DNA of 14,196 bases from a bacterium (lineage in GTDB: Bacteria > Planctomycetota > Planctomycetia > Pirellulales > Pirellulaceae): assembly GCA_030432015.1 (NCBI GenBank), contig JAUIHJ010000119.1:1-14196 (forward strand), read 5' to 3'. The translations under genes and the position numbers were made by a program. The notes under the pieces were generated by a model. That model saw only the letters and a list, made by a program, of their open reading frames with translations. It did no database searches and was not told the origin of the DNA. Of the stretch, positions 1 through 9,080 are shown piece by piece. Every line of letters begins with the position of its first letter. The stretch's first letter is position 1.

Positions 1-19
1 GAATTACCGCGGATCGATC

Positions 20-3000
20 ATGAAAAAGAAACGCATTTCGCCATCCCGTCGCGCCATGGGCGCTGCCAGGGTTCGAGAAAAGCCGCCGGATTCCGGGTTG
101 CCCCAAGCCCAGGAACGGCGTCTCGGGTGGCTGGTTGCGCTGGCCGGCCTGGTCGCGGTCGGATTGCTGGCGGGATATTACTGGTCGCGTGGACCTTCCG
201 TTGACGAGTTGGTCGAACAGGGGCGCGAGCAACTCAATCAGCGTCAGTTTTCCGCCGCGCGGGAATTGGCAACCAAGGCGTTGCAGCAGGACCCGGCGTC
301 GAGTGCGGCGTTGCTGCTCACGGCGCACGTGGCTGCCGGGGTGGGCGAGTTCCAGGATAGTCTCGCCTGCCTTGAGCGTATTCCCGATGACGGGAGCAGC
401 GCGGCGGTTGACGCGCGGTGCTTTGCGGGTGACCTGCTGTTGCTGCACTTCAAGCAGCTATCTGCTGCCGAGTCGCAGTTTCGCCGCGCGTTGCAGCAGG
501 ACGAGGAAAACGTTTCAGCCCACGATCACCTCGCCTTCGCGTTGGGCGTGGGAGCCCGTCCCTGGGAACAGATTCCACATCGGTTAACATTGATTGAATA
601 TGATCGGTTCGAGCCGGCGCATTTGCATTCACTGTCGTTGGGTGGCGACGCGATCGAAAACGACCATTTGGCCGAAGATTATCTCCAGGGGGATCCCAGC
701 GACGCCGCACCACGCCTCATGCTGTCACGAGTGGCGTTCGAGCAACAAGAGTATTCGCGCGCCGAATCATTGCTGCGTTCCGCCCTGCAGGATAATCCAA
801 GCTTGCTGGAAGGGTATGTCAAGCTTGGGCAGGTGCTGTTGAAGCAGGCCAATGAACCAGGCTTGCATGCATGGGAAGCGAGCTTGCCTGACGCGGCGGA
901 GAATGTCCCAGGGATCTGGGTGCTGCGGGGCGAACGGGCTCAGCAGCGACACATGCCAGCAGAAGCCGCCCGCTGCTTCTGGGAAGCCGTGCGGCTGAAC
1001 CCCGAGCATGAGCAGGCCAATTATCAACTGGGTCAGCAGCTTGTCGCGTTAGAGCGACCCGATGACGCGGCGCCGTTTCTGGCCCGCGCCGCGCAGCTCC
1101 AAGATTACGTCAGTGCTGTAAAAGTCGCCATGGAAGGCGGGCGGCCACCGCTGTTGCGCGAGTGCGCGGAGCTGGCCGAACGATTGGGGTTAGTGTGGGA
1201 AGCCTACGCGTGGTCGCGCATCCAGCTCCAGCAGCGCCCAGATGACGAAAAGTTGCTCGCCAACTGCGACCGGTTGCGGATGCGTTTTGCCAGCGATCGA
1301 CGATCACGCTCAATTGGCACCTTCAATCCCGCCCGCCAGATCGACCTCTCAAACTTGTCGCTCCCCAGCTGGGAATCCACCGCAACCGTCAACCAGCTCG
1401 CGGAGTCCGGCGACACAGAGGCGTCCTTGACGATGCGCGATGATGCCGATGACGCGGGGCTGAACTTTCAGTACATCAACGGTGGCGATCCATTGCAACA
1501 CGGCATAGCCCGCATGTACGAGTTTTCCGGCGGCGGGATCGGAGTTCTGGATTACGACCATGATGGATGGCCCGACCTGTACCTGACTCAGGGGTGCGAG
1601 TGGGAGGGGCGCGAAACGCAGACCGAACATCTGGATCGATTGTTTCGCAATCAGGGCGACAACCAGTTTACCGATGTGACGGCCGCCGCCGGGTTGTTTG
1701 AGAACGGTTTTGGCCAGGGCGTGACGGTCGGTGACTTCGACAACGACGGTTTTGCTGACGTGTTCGTCGCCAATATCGGGAGCAATCGTTTCTATCACAA
1801 CAACGGTGACGGCACCTTTGATGACATCACCGTGCAGACTGCGACGGCCGGGTCGCGCTGGACGAGCAGCGCCGTCCTGGCCGACTTCAGCGGCGACGGG
1901 TTGCCTGATCTTTACGTCGTGAATTACCTGGGAGGCGAGAACGTCTTCACCATGGAGTGCACCCGCGGCGGCGGGCGAGGTGCCTGTTTTCCGCAATTCT
2001 TTCCGGCGGCCCAAGACCAGTTCTACTGGAATCAAGGTGACGGACGATTCCGCGATGTGACCGAGACCTGCGGGATCGTACTGGAGGATGGCAAGGGGCT
2101 GGGCGTGGCGGCGGTCGACCTGACGGGAACCGGCCGCTTGAGTCTGTTTGTGGCAAACGATTCGACGACCAATTTTCTGCTGATGAACGAGACCGAACCT
2201 GGCGGCTCTCCGCAGTTTCATGAAGAGGCGATGGTCCGCGGCGTCGCCATGAACGACGTCGGCAAGACGGAGGCCAGCATGGGTATTGCTATCGGTGATC
2301 CAGACAACGACGGTTTGTCAGATTTGTACGTCACAAATTTCTTCATGGAATCCAATACGCTGTATCATCACGCAGGGGCTGGACAATTCGCCGACCAGAC
2401 CCAGCGCGCCCGGCTCCTGGATCCAAGCATGAAACAGCTCGGCTTCGGCACCCAGTTCATCGATTGCGATCTGGATGGCGACGAAGACCTGTTCGTCGCC
2501 AACGGCCACATTGGCGACTATCGCGGCGAAGGCACACCTTTTCAAATGCGCCCCCAAATATTTCGCAATGTCGGCCAGGGGCGCTTTCTCGAGGCTGACG
2601 CGGACGCCGCCGGCAAGTTTTTTCAACGTGAAGCCTTGGGCCGCGCGGTGGCCCGACTGGACTGGAATCGGGATGGGCGTGAAGACCTCGTCGTTGGCCA
2701 TCTGGATGTCCCCGTGGCCTTGGTCACCAATACGACGTCGCCCAGTGGGAGTTTTCTGGCACTGCACCTGCGCGGTACCCGCTGTGCACGTGATGCGATA
2801 GGAGCCACCGTGCAGGTTGACTTGCCTGGCCGGACGCTGGTTCGGCAACTCGTTGGCGGCGACGGGTATCAGGCCAGCAACCAGAGGCGGCTCGTATTTG
2901 GATTAGGCCAGGCGGCGCAGATTGACGCGGTGTTGGTCCGCTGGCCAACCGGAGAGGAACAGCGCTTTACCGAAATCGAGTTGGATTGCGAATTGATTCT

Positions 3001-3049
3001 GGTGCAAGATCGCAAACAGCCGATCCAGTTGTCTCGCAGCGGTCGTTAA
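20..3049 (+). CDS. Membrane-anchored TPR / FG-GAP (VCBS) propeller / ASPIC-UnbV protein, CRTAC1-like (copy 1)
   Basis: Product of 1009 residues. A basic N-terminal tail is followed by one hydrophobic segment at about residues 35-54 (LGWLVALAGLVAVGLLAGYY), so the rest is predicted to lie outside the cytoplasmic membrane. Residues ~60-430 are helical TPR-type repeats. Residues ~480-900 hold seven FG-GAP/VCBS-type repeats with DxDxDG-like calcium loops, beginning at about D511, D572, D622, D700, D760, D815 and D881; the fourth (DLTGTG) is degenerate. Between repeats 3 and 4, Cys647 and Cys656 precede a CFPQFFPAAQDQ segment typical of CRTAC1-like proteins; a disulfide is possible. Residues ~913-985 are an ASPIC/UnbV domain (RDAIGA, GDGYQASNQ, FGLG, WPTG at 975). 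The family is abundant in planctomycetes and acidobacteria. Its biochemical role is not established; a scaffold or adhesion role is inference. The gene immediately downstream is a paralogue. The ATG at 20 has no clear RBS, and its promoter would lie outside the window. Confidence 0.9.
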   Translation: MKKKRISPSRRAMGAARVREKPPDSGLPQAQERRLGWLVALAGLVAVGLLAGYYWSRGPSVDELVEQGREQLNQRQFSAARELATKALQQDPASSAALLLTAHVAAGVGEFQDSLACLERIPDDGSSAAVDARCFAGDLLLLHFKQLSAAESQFRRALQQDEENVSAHDHLAFALGVGARPWEQIPHRLTLIEYDRFEPAHLHSLSLGGDAIENDHLAEDYLQGDPSDAAPRLMLSRVAFEQQEYSRAESLLRSALQDNPSLLEGYVKLGQVLLKQANEPGLHAWEASLPDAAENVPGIWVLRGERAQQRHMPAEAARCFWEAVRLNPEHEQANYQLGQQLVALERPDDAAPFLARAAQLQDYVSAVKVAMEGGRPPLLRECAELAERLGLVWEAYAWSRIQLQQRPDDEKLLANCDRLRMRFASDRRSRSIGTFNPARQIDLSNLSLPSWESTATVNQLAESGDTEASLTMRDDADDAGLNFQYINGGDPLQHGIARMYEFSGGGIGVLDYDHDGWPDLYLTQGCEWEGRETQTEHLDRLFRNQGDNQFTDVTAAAGLFENGFGQGVTVGDFDNDGFADVFVANIGSNRFYHNNGDGTFDDITVQTATAGSRWTSSAVLADFSGDGLPDLYVVNYLGGENVFTMECTRGGGRGACFPQFFPAAQDQFYWNQGDGRFRDVTETCGIVLEDGKGLGVAAVDLTGTGRLSLFVANDSTTNFLLMNETEPGGSPQFHEEAMVRGVAMNDVGKTEASMGIAIGDPDNDGLSDLYVTNFFMESNTLYHHAGAGQFADQTQRARLLDPSMKQLGFGTQFIDCDLDGDEDLFVANGHIGDYRGEGTPFQMRPQIFRNVGQGRFLEADADAAGKFFQREALGRAVARLDWNRDGREDLVVGHLDVPVALVTNTTSPSGSFLALHLRGTRCARDAIGATVQVDLPGRTLVRQLVGGDGYQASNQRRLVFGLGQAAQIDAVLVRWPTGEEQRFTEIELDCELILVQDRKQPIQLSRSGR

Positions 3050-3060
3050 CCTCCGTCGTG

Positions 3061-3081
3061 ATTAACCCATGGTGGTTTAAT
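3061..3081. repeat. AT-rich imperfect palindrome between the two paralogues
   Basis: The 9-base arms ATTAACCCA and TGGTTTAAT match in 8 of 9 positions as an inverted repeat around a 3-base centre (TGG). It starts 11 bases after the stop of the first paralogue and ends 27 bases before the ATG at 3108. It could be a protein-binding operator or a weak hairpin. There is no T-tract, so it is not a clear terminator. Confidence 0.3.
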
Positions 3082-3107
3082 GTCATTCCTCGTCTGCAGC
3101 AGGTACG

Positions 3108-6100
3108 ATGCGAGGCGTACTGCACTCTCGGTGCGAATTGAGGCCGCCATCGACCAGCCATCAAGACAATATGCCTGATTCACATTCGCGTATCACCGTT
3201 GCACGCCACGGTCGTGTCAAACTCACCCTCGTGGCAACCGCGAGCATGGCCTTGATCGTCGCGGCGGTGGGGCTCTATGGGTTGCGCCGCCACGCCGCCA
3301 ATCAACCTTCACAAGGACTGGCCGAAGCGAGGCAGGCGCTGGCGGATGATGATTTCGCGGAAGCCCAGCGACTGGCGGGCCAGGTGTTGGCACGCGATGC
3401 GCAATCCGTTCCAGCACTGCTGGTTGCGGCCGAGACGGCCGCTCGAGACGGTCGCTGGGAAGATGCCGTCGATTTTTGGGATCGGATTCCCGACGGTTGC
3501 GGCACGAGCGGAGCCGCGGGACTGCTCGAAGCAGGCAACGTCCTGCTGGACAAACTCGATCGGGCCACCGCGGCGGAACGCCGCTTTCGTCGCGCCATCG
3601 AGAACGACCCGCAACTCGTTTCCGCGAGGCATCGGTTGGCGAACTTGCTGGCTGTTGAAGGGCGAACAAGCGAGGCGGTTCCGGTGATCCTCGATCTGCT
3701 TGGTCGCGGTCGCGTCGACATCGACCAATTAACGTTGCTTGGTATGCCGCAGGGGACGATTAATGATGCCGACCTGCTTCGTCGCTGCCATGTCGCCGAT
3801 CGTGAGGACCCCGCCATTCTACTGGGCTTGGCGGCTTCGGTAACGTTCAACCTGCCATCCGAGCAAGCCCGACTGTTGCTCAGCGAAGCGGTCCGCCTGG
3901 ATCCGACACTGATCGATGCCCAGGTCCGTCTCGGCACACTCTTGCTGGAGGCAGACGCAGCGGATGACTTTCTGGCTTGGCATAACCGGCTGCCCAAAGA
4001 TGCCGACCGCCACGCCGAGATTTGGGCGCTACGTGGTGCGTGGGCCCAGGATCGAGGGGAACCGGCCGTTGCCAGACGTTGCTATTGGGAGGCGTTGCGG
4101 CGCGACCCCAATCACCGAGCCGCCCTCTACCAGTTAGGCCAATTGTTGATGCGCGCCGGCCAGCCACTGGCTGCGGTGCCGTTGGTCGAACGGGGCAACC
4201 AGTTGCAGCGGTTGCAGCAGTTGCAGGATGTGCTGTTTCAATCCGACCACGAAGGACTGGAGCCGATGCGTGCCGTGGCCGAACAGTTGGTCGCGCTGGG
4301 TCGGCTATGGGAGGCACGTGGCTGGTGCGACATCGCCCTTCAAATGAAATCGGACGCCGCCTGGGCACTCGCCTTGCGAAGCCAGCTTACAGCGAAATTG
4401 GATTCCCAGTCGCCCCTGACGTTGGCCGAATCAAACCCCGTCGCGCACCTGGATTTCTCAGGCGACCCGCGCCCCCATTGGACGCTCGACGCGACGCCGC
4501 GGGAGCCCACGCCCGAGTTGGCATCCTCGGCCATCGCGTTCGCAGAAGACGCCGCCGAAGTCAAACTTGATTTCCGTTACTTCAACAACAGTCACTCCGT
4601 CGCGGCAGGGAAACGGATGTACGAATTCCCCGGCGGTGGTGTGGCGATTCTTGACTTCGATCTCGATGGCTGGCCCGACATTTACTTCACGCAGGGCGCA
4701 CCCTGGCCGCTGGATGTAACGCAACGCACGCACCTCGATCAACTTTCTCGGAACGTCGATGGTCAGTTTTTTCGCGAGGTCACCGCCGACGCGGCCACGC
4801 TCGATTCAGATTTCAGCCACGGGGTCACGGTGGGCGACTTCGACAACGACGGGTTTCCTGATCTGTATGTCGCCAACATTGGCCGCAACCGACTCTTTCA
4901 GAACAATGGAGACGGCACGTTTTCGGATGTGTCGGCGAATGTGACAGGCGACGCCGAGCGATGGACGACCAGTTGCTTGCTGGCGGACGTCAACGGTGAT
5001 GGGTTGCCCGATCTCTACGACGTGAATTACGTTACCGCGGCAGATGTCTTTGAACGCGTTTGCCAGCACGCTGACGGCACGCCGCGGATGTGCATGCCGT
5101 TTCATTTTCCAGCCGCTCAGGATCAGCTCTACCTGAACCAAGGTGATGGACGCTTCGTTGATGGGACCGCGACCTCTGGGATCGACGTTGGCGACGGCAG
5201 GGGGCTCGGTATCGTCGCGGCTGACTTCGATGGCTCCGGCCGGCTCAGCTTGTTCATCGCGAACGACACGACCCCAAATTTCTTTTTCGCCAATCAAGGT
5301 GGGGTCGGGGCGCGCGCGTCGACTGGCCTTCCCGCCGCGGGACCGCCAGCGGCCATTTCGCACTCCGCACGCGATGGTAATCCGCCTGCTGGTGAACCGT
5401 TGTTCACTGAATGCGCCGTGTCGTTAGGGCTGGCATTCAACGCCCATGGTCGATCCGAGGGATGTATGGGAATCGCGGCCGGCGACATCAATCGAGATGG
5501 GCGCATCGATCTGTTCGTTGGAAATTTTCTTAAAGAGACCAACACGCTCTACCTGCAAGAGGAAGGAGGCTCGTTCGCGGACAACACCAGGGAGTTTGCC
5601 TTGGCCCAACCAAGCCTCGAACAACTGGCGTTTGGCGCGCAGTTTATCGATGCTGAATTGGATGGGGACCTGGATCTGATCGTAGCCAATGGGCACGTTG
5701 ACGATGTCCGCGCCTACGGTCGTCCCTACCATATGCGTCCGCAATTCTTCGAGAACCCAGGGGCCGGCTCGATGATCGAACGAAATTCGACCACATTGGG
5801 AATGTATTTCGATGGCCGCTATTTAGGACGTTCACTGGCAAAATGCGACTGGAATCGCGACGGCCTGGAGGACGTTGTGGTTTCACATCTCGATTCGCCC
5901 GCGGCGCTTTTGACAAATCGGTCGAAACCGGCAGGCCACGTGCTGGTGGTGCGGCTGATCGGGGTGGAGTCGAGTCGTGATGCGATTGGAACGATCGCCA
6001 CACTGCAATTCGGGGCCACGTCGGGCCCTGGTGCACAGACGCTGGTTCGACAGGTAACCGCGGGTGACGGGTACCAGTGCAGTAATCAACGCTTGCTGGT

Positions 6101-6263
6101 GTTTGGAGTCGGCGCGGCAGATTCTCTTGATGCCCTACAAATAAAATGGCCCAGTGGACGAACCACAACCTATCGGGATCTTCCCACTGACGCCGAGATT
6201 TTGTGCGTGGAAGGCCACGATAATTCGGTAAAAATTCGCGAATTGCGGTTTTTCGCTCCCTGA
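3108..6263 (+). CDS. Membrane-anchored TPR / FG-GAP (VCBS) propeller / ASPIC-UnbV protein, CRTAC1-like (copy 2)
   Basis: Product of 1051 residues, a tandem paralogue of the preceding gene with the same domain order. Numbering from the ATG at 3108: membrane anchor ~39-59, TPR repeats ~70-450, seven FG-GAP/VCBS repeats from D516 (DFDLDG) to D914 (DWNRDG), and an ASPIC/UnbV domain ~945-1026 (RDAIG, GDGYQCSNQ, WPSG at 1014). The paired cysteines before the MPFHFPAAQDQ segment are also kept. It differs from copy 1 by a Gly/Ala/Pro-rich insertion at ~731-763. The start is uncertain. ATG 3108 has AGCAGG four bases upstream and gives a pre-anchor tail like that of copy 1. ATG 3171 (giving 1030 residues) has no RBS but also leaves a basic tail before the anchor. 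The short gap after copy 1 (58 or 121 bases) suggests co-transcription. The domain assignment is secure; the cellular function is unknown. Confidence 0.88.
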   Translation: MRGVLHSRCELRPPSTSHQDNMPDSHSRITVARHGRVKLTLVATASMALIVAAVGLYGLRRHAANQPSQGLAEARQALADDDFAEAQRLAGQVLARDAQSVPALLVAAETAARDGRWEDAVDFWDRIPDGCGTSGAAGLLEAGNVLLDKLDRATAAERRFRRAIENDPQLVSARHRLANLLAVEGRTSEAVPVILDLLGRGRVDIDQLTLLGMPQGTINDADLLRRCHVADREDPAILLGLAASVTFNLPSEQARLLLSEAVRLDPTLIDAQVRLGTLLLEADAADDFLAWHNRLPKDADRHAEIWALRGAWAQDRGEPAVARRCYWEALRRDPNHRAALYQLGQLLMRAGQPLAAVPLVERGNQLQRLQQLQDVLFQSDHEGLEPMRAVAEQLVALGRLWEARGWCDIALQMKSDAAWALALRSQLTAKLDSQSPLTLAESNPVAHLDFSGDPRPHWTLDATPREPTPELASSAIAFAEDAAEVKLDFRYFNNSHSVAAGKRMYEFPGGGVAILDFDLDGWPDIYFTQGAPWPLDVTQRTHLDQLSRNVDGQFFREVTADAATLDSDFSHGVTVGDFDNDGFPDLYVANIGRNRLFQNNGDGTFSDVSANVTGDAERWTTSCLLADVNGDGLPDLYDVNYVTAADVFERVCQHADGTPRMCMPFHFPAAQDQLYLNQGDGRFVDGTATSGIDVGDGRGLGIVAADFDGSGRLSLFIANDTTPNFFFANQGGVGARASTGLPAAGPPAAISHSARDGNPPAGEPLFTECAVSLGLAFNAHGRSEGCMGIAAGDINRDGRIDLFVGNFLKETNTLYLQEEGGSFADNTREFALAQPSLEQLAFGAQFIDAELDGDLDLIVANGHVDDVRAYGRPYHMRPQFFENPGAGSMIERNSTTLGMYFDGRYLGRSLAKCDWNRDGLEDVVVSHLDSPAALLTNRSKPAGHVLVVRLIGVESSRDAIGTIATLQFGATSGPGAQTLVRQVTAGDGYQCSNQRLLVFGVGAADSLDALQIKWPSGRTTTYRDLPTDAEILCVEGHDNSVKIRELRFFAP

Positions 6264-6403
6264 ACGGGGTCGAATCTGGTAGAGAAGAAAAATGAATGGT
6301 CGTCAACGATCGCTCAAACCTCCAGCACCCGACAATCGCTGCATTCGAACAGCTTCGTTTGGCGGGATGACATCCACTTGCCTCAAACGGTTACAGAATC
6401 GCT

Positions 6404-6432
6404 TTGACTTGCCATCACCGTTGATTGATAAT
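6404..6432 (+). promoter_or_regulatory. Predicted sigma70-type promoter for the DUF1559 gene
   Basis: TTGACT at 6404-6409 (5/6 of the -35 consensus) and GATAAT at 6427-6432 (5/6 of the -10 consensus) are separated by exactly 17 bases. This predicts a start of transcription near 6439 and a leader of about 110 bases before the ATG at 6551. The 287-base gap after the CRTAC1-like gene holds no other convincing gene, so the DUF1559 gene probably starts a new transcription unit. Planctomycete promoter consensus is less well known than that of E. coli, so this remains a prediction. Confidence 0.55.
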
Positions 6433-6537
6433 CTGACTGTGGCCCCGCTTGATCACAGCGAGCAGGCGACCTACCCTTTCATTGCCCCGCCCTCTCATTT
6501 CCACCCACCTGATCGTTCTCGATTCCATTTTGAATTT

Positions 6538-6543
6538 GGAGGA
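6538..6543 (+). promoter_or_regulatory. Strong ribosome binding site that sets the DUF1559 start
   Basis: GGAGGA lies seven bases before the ATG at 6551. It is one of only two near-consensus Shine-Dalgarno sequences in the window. It decides between the ATG at 6551 and the open frame that extends upstream to 6449, because only the former puts the prepilin leader at the N terminus. Confidence 0.75.
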
Positions 6544-6550
6544 ACCCGGT

Positions 6551-7582
<1,032 letters not shown>

Positions 7583-7609
7583 GTAAGCGTCCATCGAAGA
7601 AACGCGGGT

Positions 7610-7654
7610 CGAGTTGCGGCGCGTTCCCTGCTCCGGCGGGAAACGCCGAACTCG
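7610..7654 (+). other. Intercistronic hairpin between DUF1559 and lipoprotein genes
   Basis: Three consecutive stems stack: CGAGTT with AACTCG, GGCG with CGCC, and TTCCC with GGGAA. They are separated by small internal loops (gc/g and cg/a) and closed by a 9-base loop, for 15 base pairs in all. It sits 27 bases after the DUF1559 stop and 28 bases before the RBS of the lipoprotein gene. No T-tract follows (ATACTCTCCCTTTC), so a classical intrinsic terminator is unlikely. A partial terminator, an mRNA-stabilising or processing hairpin, or a small palindromic repeat are all possible. Confidence 0.6.
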
Positions 7655-7692
7655 ATACTCTCCCTTTCAAGCAGCGACACTCAAGGAAACGG

Positions 7693-8130
7693 ATGATCAT
7701 GAAGTCGATCAGTACACGATGGACACGTTGCCTCTTTGGCTGGGGTTTGGCCCTGGCGTTGCTCAGCGGTTGCGGCGGTTCTGGCGAGCCGACCGGAACC
7801 GTTTCCGGCACGGTGACTCTGGATGGCCAGCCCGTCGCAGCAGGTCAGATTGGCCTGATTTCCGCCGCCGGATTTTCTGCCATCGCCGATATTGGTGCTG
7901 ACGGATCATTTGCCGTGGTGGAAAAACTACCGCTCGACAAATACACCGTTACCGTAAGTCCCCCTGCCCTGACAGAAGCCCCTGGCGAAGAAGGTGGCAA
8001 CGCAAAGCTGGCCGTCACCAACGTACCGCTCGCTTATATGGATGAAGCGACCAGCGGTATTGTCCAGGAGGTTACCGAAGGTTCCAACACGGTGACGATT
8101 GAATTGAAATCGAGCGGGCCGGGCACCTGA
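7693..8130 (+). CDS. Small lipoprotein with carboxypeptidase regulatory-like (transthyretin-like) domain
   Basis: Product of 145 residues. A basic N terminus and hydrophobic stretch end in a lipobox (LLSGC) with the lipidated cysteine at residue 27, so the protein should be membrane-anchored by signal peptidase II processing. Residues ~34-90 carry the pattern GTVSGTVTLDGQPVAAGQI ... GADGSF ... LPLDKYTVTV, typical of the CarboxypepD_reg-like beta-sandwich found in many small planctomycete lipoproteins. No catalytic residues are visible, so a structural or binding role is likely. AAGGA lies five bases before the ATG at 7693; the ATG at 7699 is an alternative start. The gene probably shares a transcript with the DUF1559 gene, although a stable hairpin lies between them. 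Confidence 0.85.
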   Translation: MIMKSISTRWTRCLFGWGLALALLSGCGGSGEPTGTVSGTVTLDGQPVAAGQIGLISAAGFSAIADIGADGSFAVVEKLPLDKYTVTVSPPALTEAPGEEGGNAKLAVTNVPLAYMDEATSGIVQEVTEGSNTVTIELKSSGPGT

Positions 8131-8226
8131 TTCACTGCCGTATCGCAACCACTCGGTTGGTGAAAAAGTATGAGGCACTGCTAATTGATAACGCCGGTGC
8201 GCAGGTTAGATGAGTGAGTTCGGAAC

Positions 8227-8257
8227 GCCGGCCGACTCGCTGGCGCTACAAGCTTGT
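8227..8257. repeat. Possible relic of a planctomycete dispersed repeat
   Basis: This lies in the 254-base gap between the lipoprotein and spermidine-synthase-like genes, in which I see no convincing gene. The segment GCCGGCCGACTCGCTGGCGC followed by TACAAGCTTGT resembles, from memory, short sequences scattered between genes in Pirellula/Rhodopirellula-type genomes (a GCCAGCGAG-type core on the other strand). There is only one copy here, so its repetitive nature cannot be shown from this window. Confidence 0.25.
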
Positions 8258-8384
8258 AAACTTGGGGCTCCATTGAGTAGCCTTCCATATACCTCTCCGG
8301 TGTTGCCTGGTGGGGTGGCGATCTCCCACGTTGTGTTGCCGCCATCGCCTCTGAATCGGCAACGATTCGTTGCACATACGCTCG

Positions 8385-9080
8385 ATGAAACCACCCAATC
8401 TCGAAATCTTGGCGTACGAAGAGACGCCGCTCGGGCCACTCTGCCTGCGGCGGAGGGCGTTGCTTTCCGAACCGGGAACGGTCGTGACCGAAGTTACGCT
8501 CGACCATGCGTTTCTGATGAGCAGCTACAACACGGACTCGGAACGCGCGATTTCGAATCGTTCGGTCGAACTTCACGGCGGTCATGATCTGCGCGTGCTC
8601 GTCGGCGGCCTGGGGCTCGGTTACACTGCGCGGGAGTTGCTTAACAGTGGGCGGGTGGCAGCCGTCGAAGTCATCGAGTTCCTCCCGCAGGTCGTCAAGT
8701 GGCTCCATGATGGACTCGTACCGCTGTCAGCCGAATTGAATGCCGCGGCCCGCTTGCGGATTTGCCCGGGGGACGTCTATCAGAGGTTGCATGACGCCCC
8801 GACCGAACAGTTCGACCTGATCGTGATCGACGTTGATCATTCCCCCAGCGATCAGCTTGGCGAGGAAGATCACAGCTTTTACACTGCCGCGGGGCTCGCC
8901 AATGCGAAGGCGCATCTCCGCGACGGGGGCATCCTGGCAGTGTGGTCGTATGCGGAGAGCAGCCAGTTTTCGGAGGCGCTACGCAGCACTTTCAGCAGAG
9001 TCATCGTCGAACCTGTCACCACGATGAATGCACTTGTCGGTCAAGAGCAGACGGATTGGTTATTCTTTGGTCTGGACTGA
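8385..9080 (+). CDS. Spermidine-synthase-like (SpeE-type fold) SAM-binding protein
   Basis: Product of 231 residues with a class I Rossmann methyltransferase fold. Motif I is VLVGGLGLG (71-79), the acidic residue that binds ribose is probably Glu95 (VEVIE), and the post-motif segment is FDLIVIDVDHSPSDQ (143 onward; Asp149, Asp151). The arrangement follows polyamine aminopropyltransferases. However, the protein is shorter than classical SpeE (about 280-290 residues) and lacks the usual N-terminal beta domain. The DVDHSP segment resembles the DVDNGP form of orphan 'spermidine synthase-like' proteins rather than the DCTDP of true SpeE. Its substrate is therefore unknown; aminopropyl or methyl transfer are both possible. 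A TTG at 8370 in the same frame would add five residues, but ATG 8385 is preferred. Neither start has a good RBS. The next gene starts 149 bases downstream on the same strand. Confidence 0.75.
   Translation: MKPPNLEILAYEETPLGPLCLRRRALLSEPGTVVTEVTLDHAFLMSSYNTDSERAISNRSVELHGGHDLRVLVGGLGLGYTARELLNSGRVAAVEVIEFLPQVVKWLHDGLVPLSAELNAAARLRICPGDVYQRLHDAPTEQFDLIVIDVDHSPSDQLGEEDHSFYTAAGLANAKAHLRDGGILAVWSYAESSQFSEALRSTFSRVIVEPVTTMNALVGQEQTDWLFFGLD

Noticed and set aside
1349..2221. Long antisense open frame (290 residues) inside the first paralogue, and similar ones at 9041-10141 and 10259-11539
   Set aside because: They lie opposite well-supported domain-coding sequence, have no recognisable domain or RBS, and are expected by chance in GC-rich DNA.
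6233..6244. Perfect 12-base palindrome AATTCGCGAATT at the 3' end of the second paralogue, near a TTTTT run
   Set aside because: It lies within coding sequence, has no loop and a weak AT-rich stem, so it is a poor terminator. It is probably chance.
8146..8159. Short hairpin CAACC-ACTC-GGTTG after the lipoprotein gene as a terminator
   Set aside because: The stem is only 5 bp and no T-tract follows (GTGAAAAAG); it is too weak to call.
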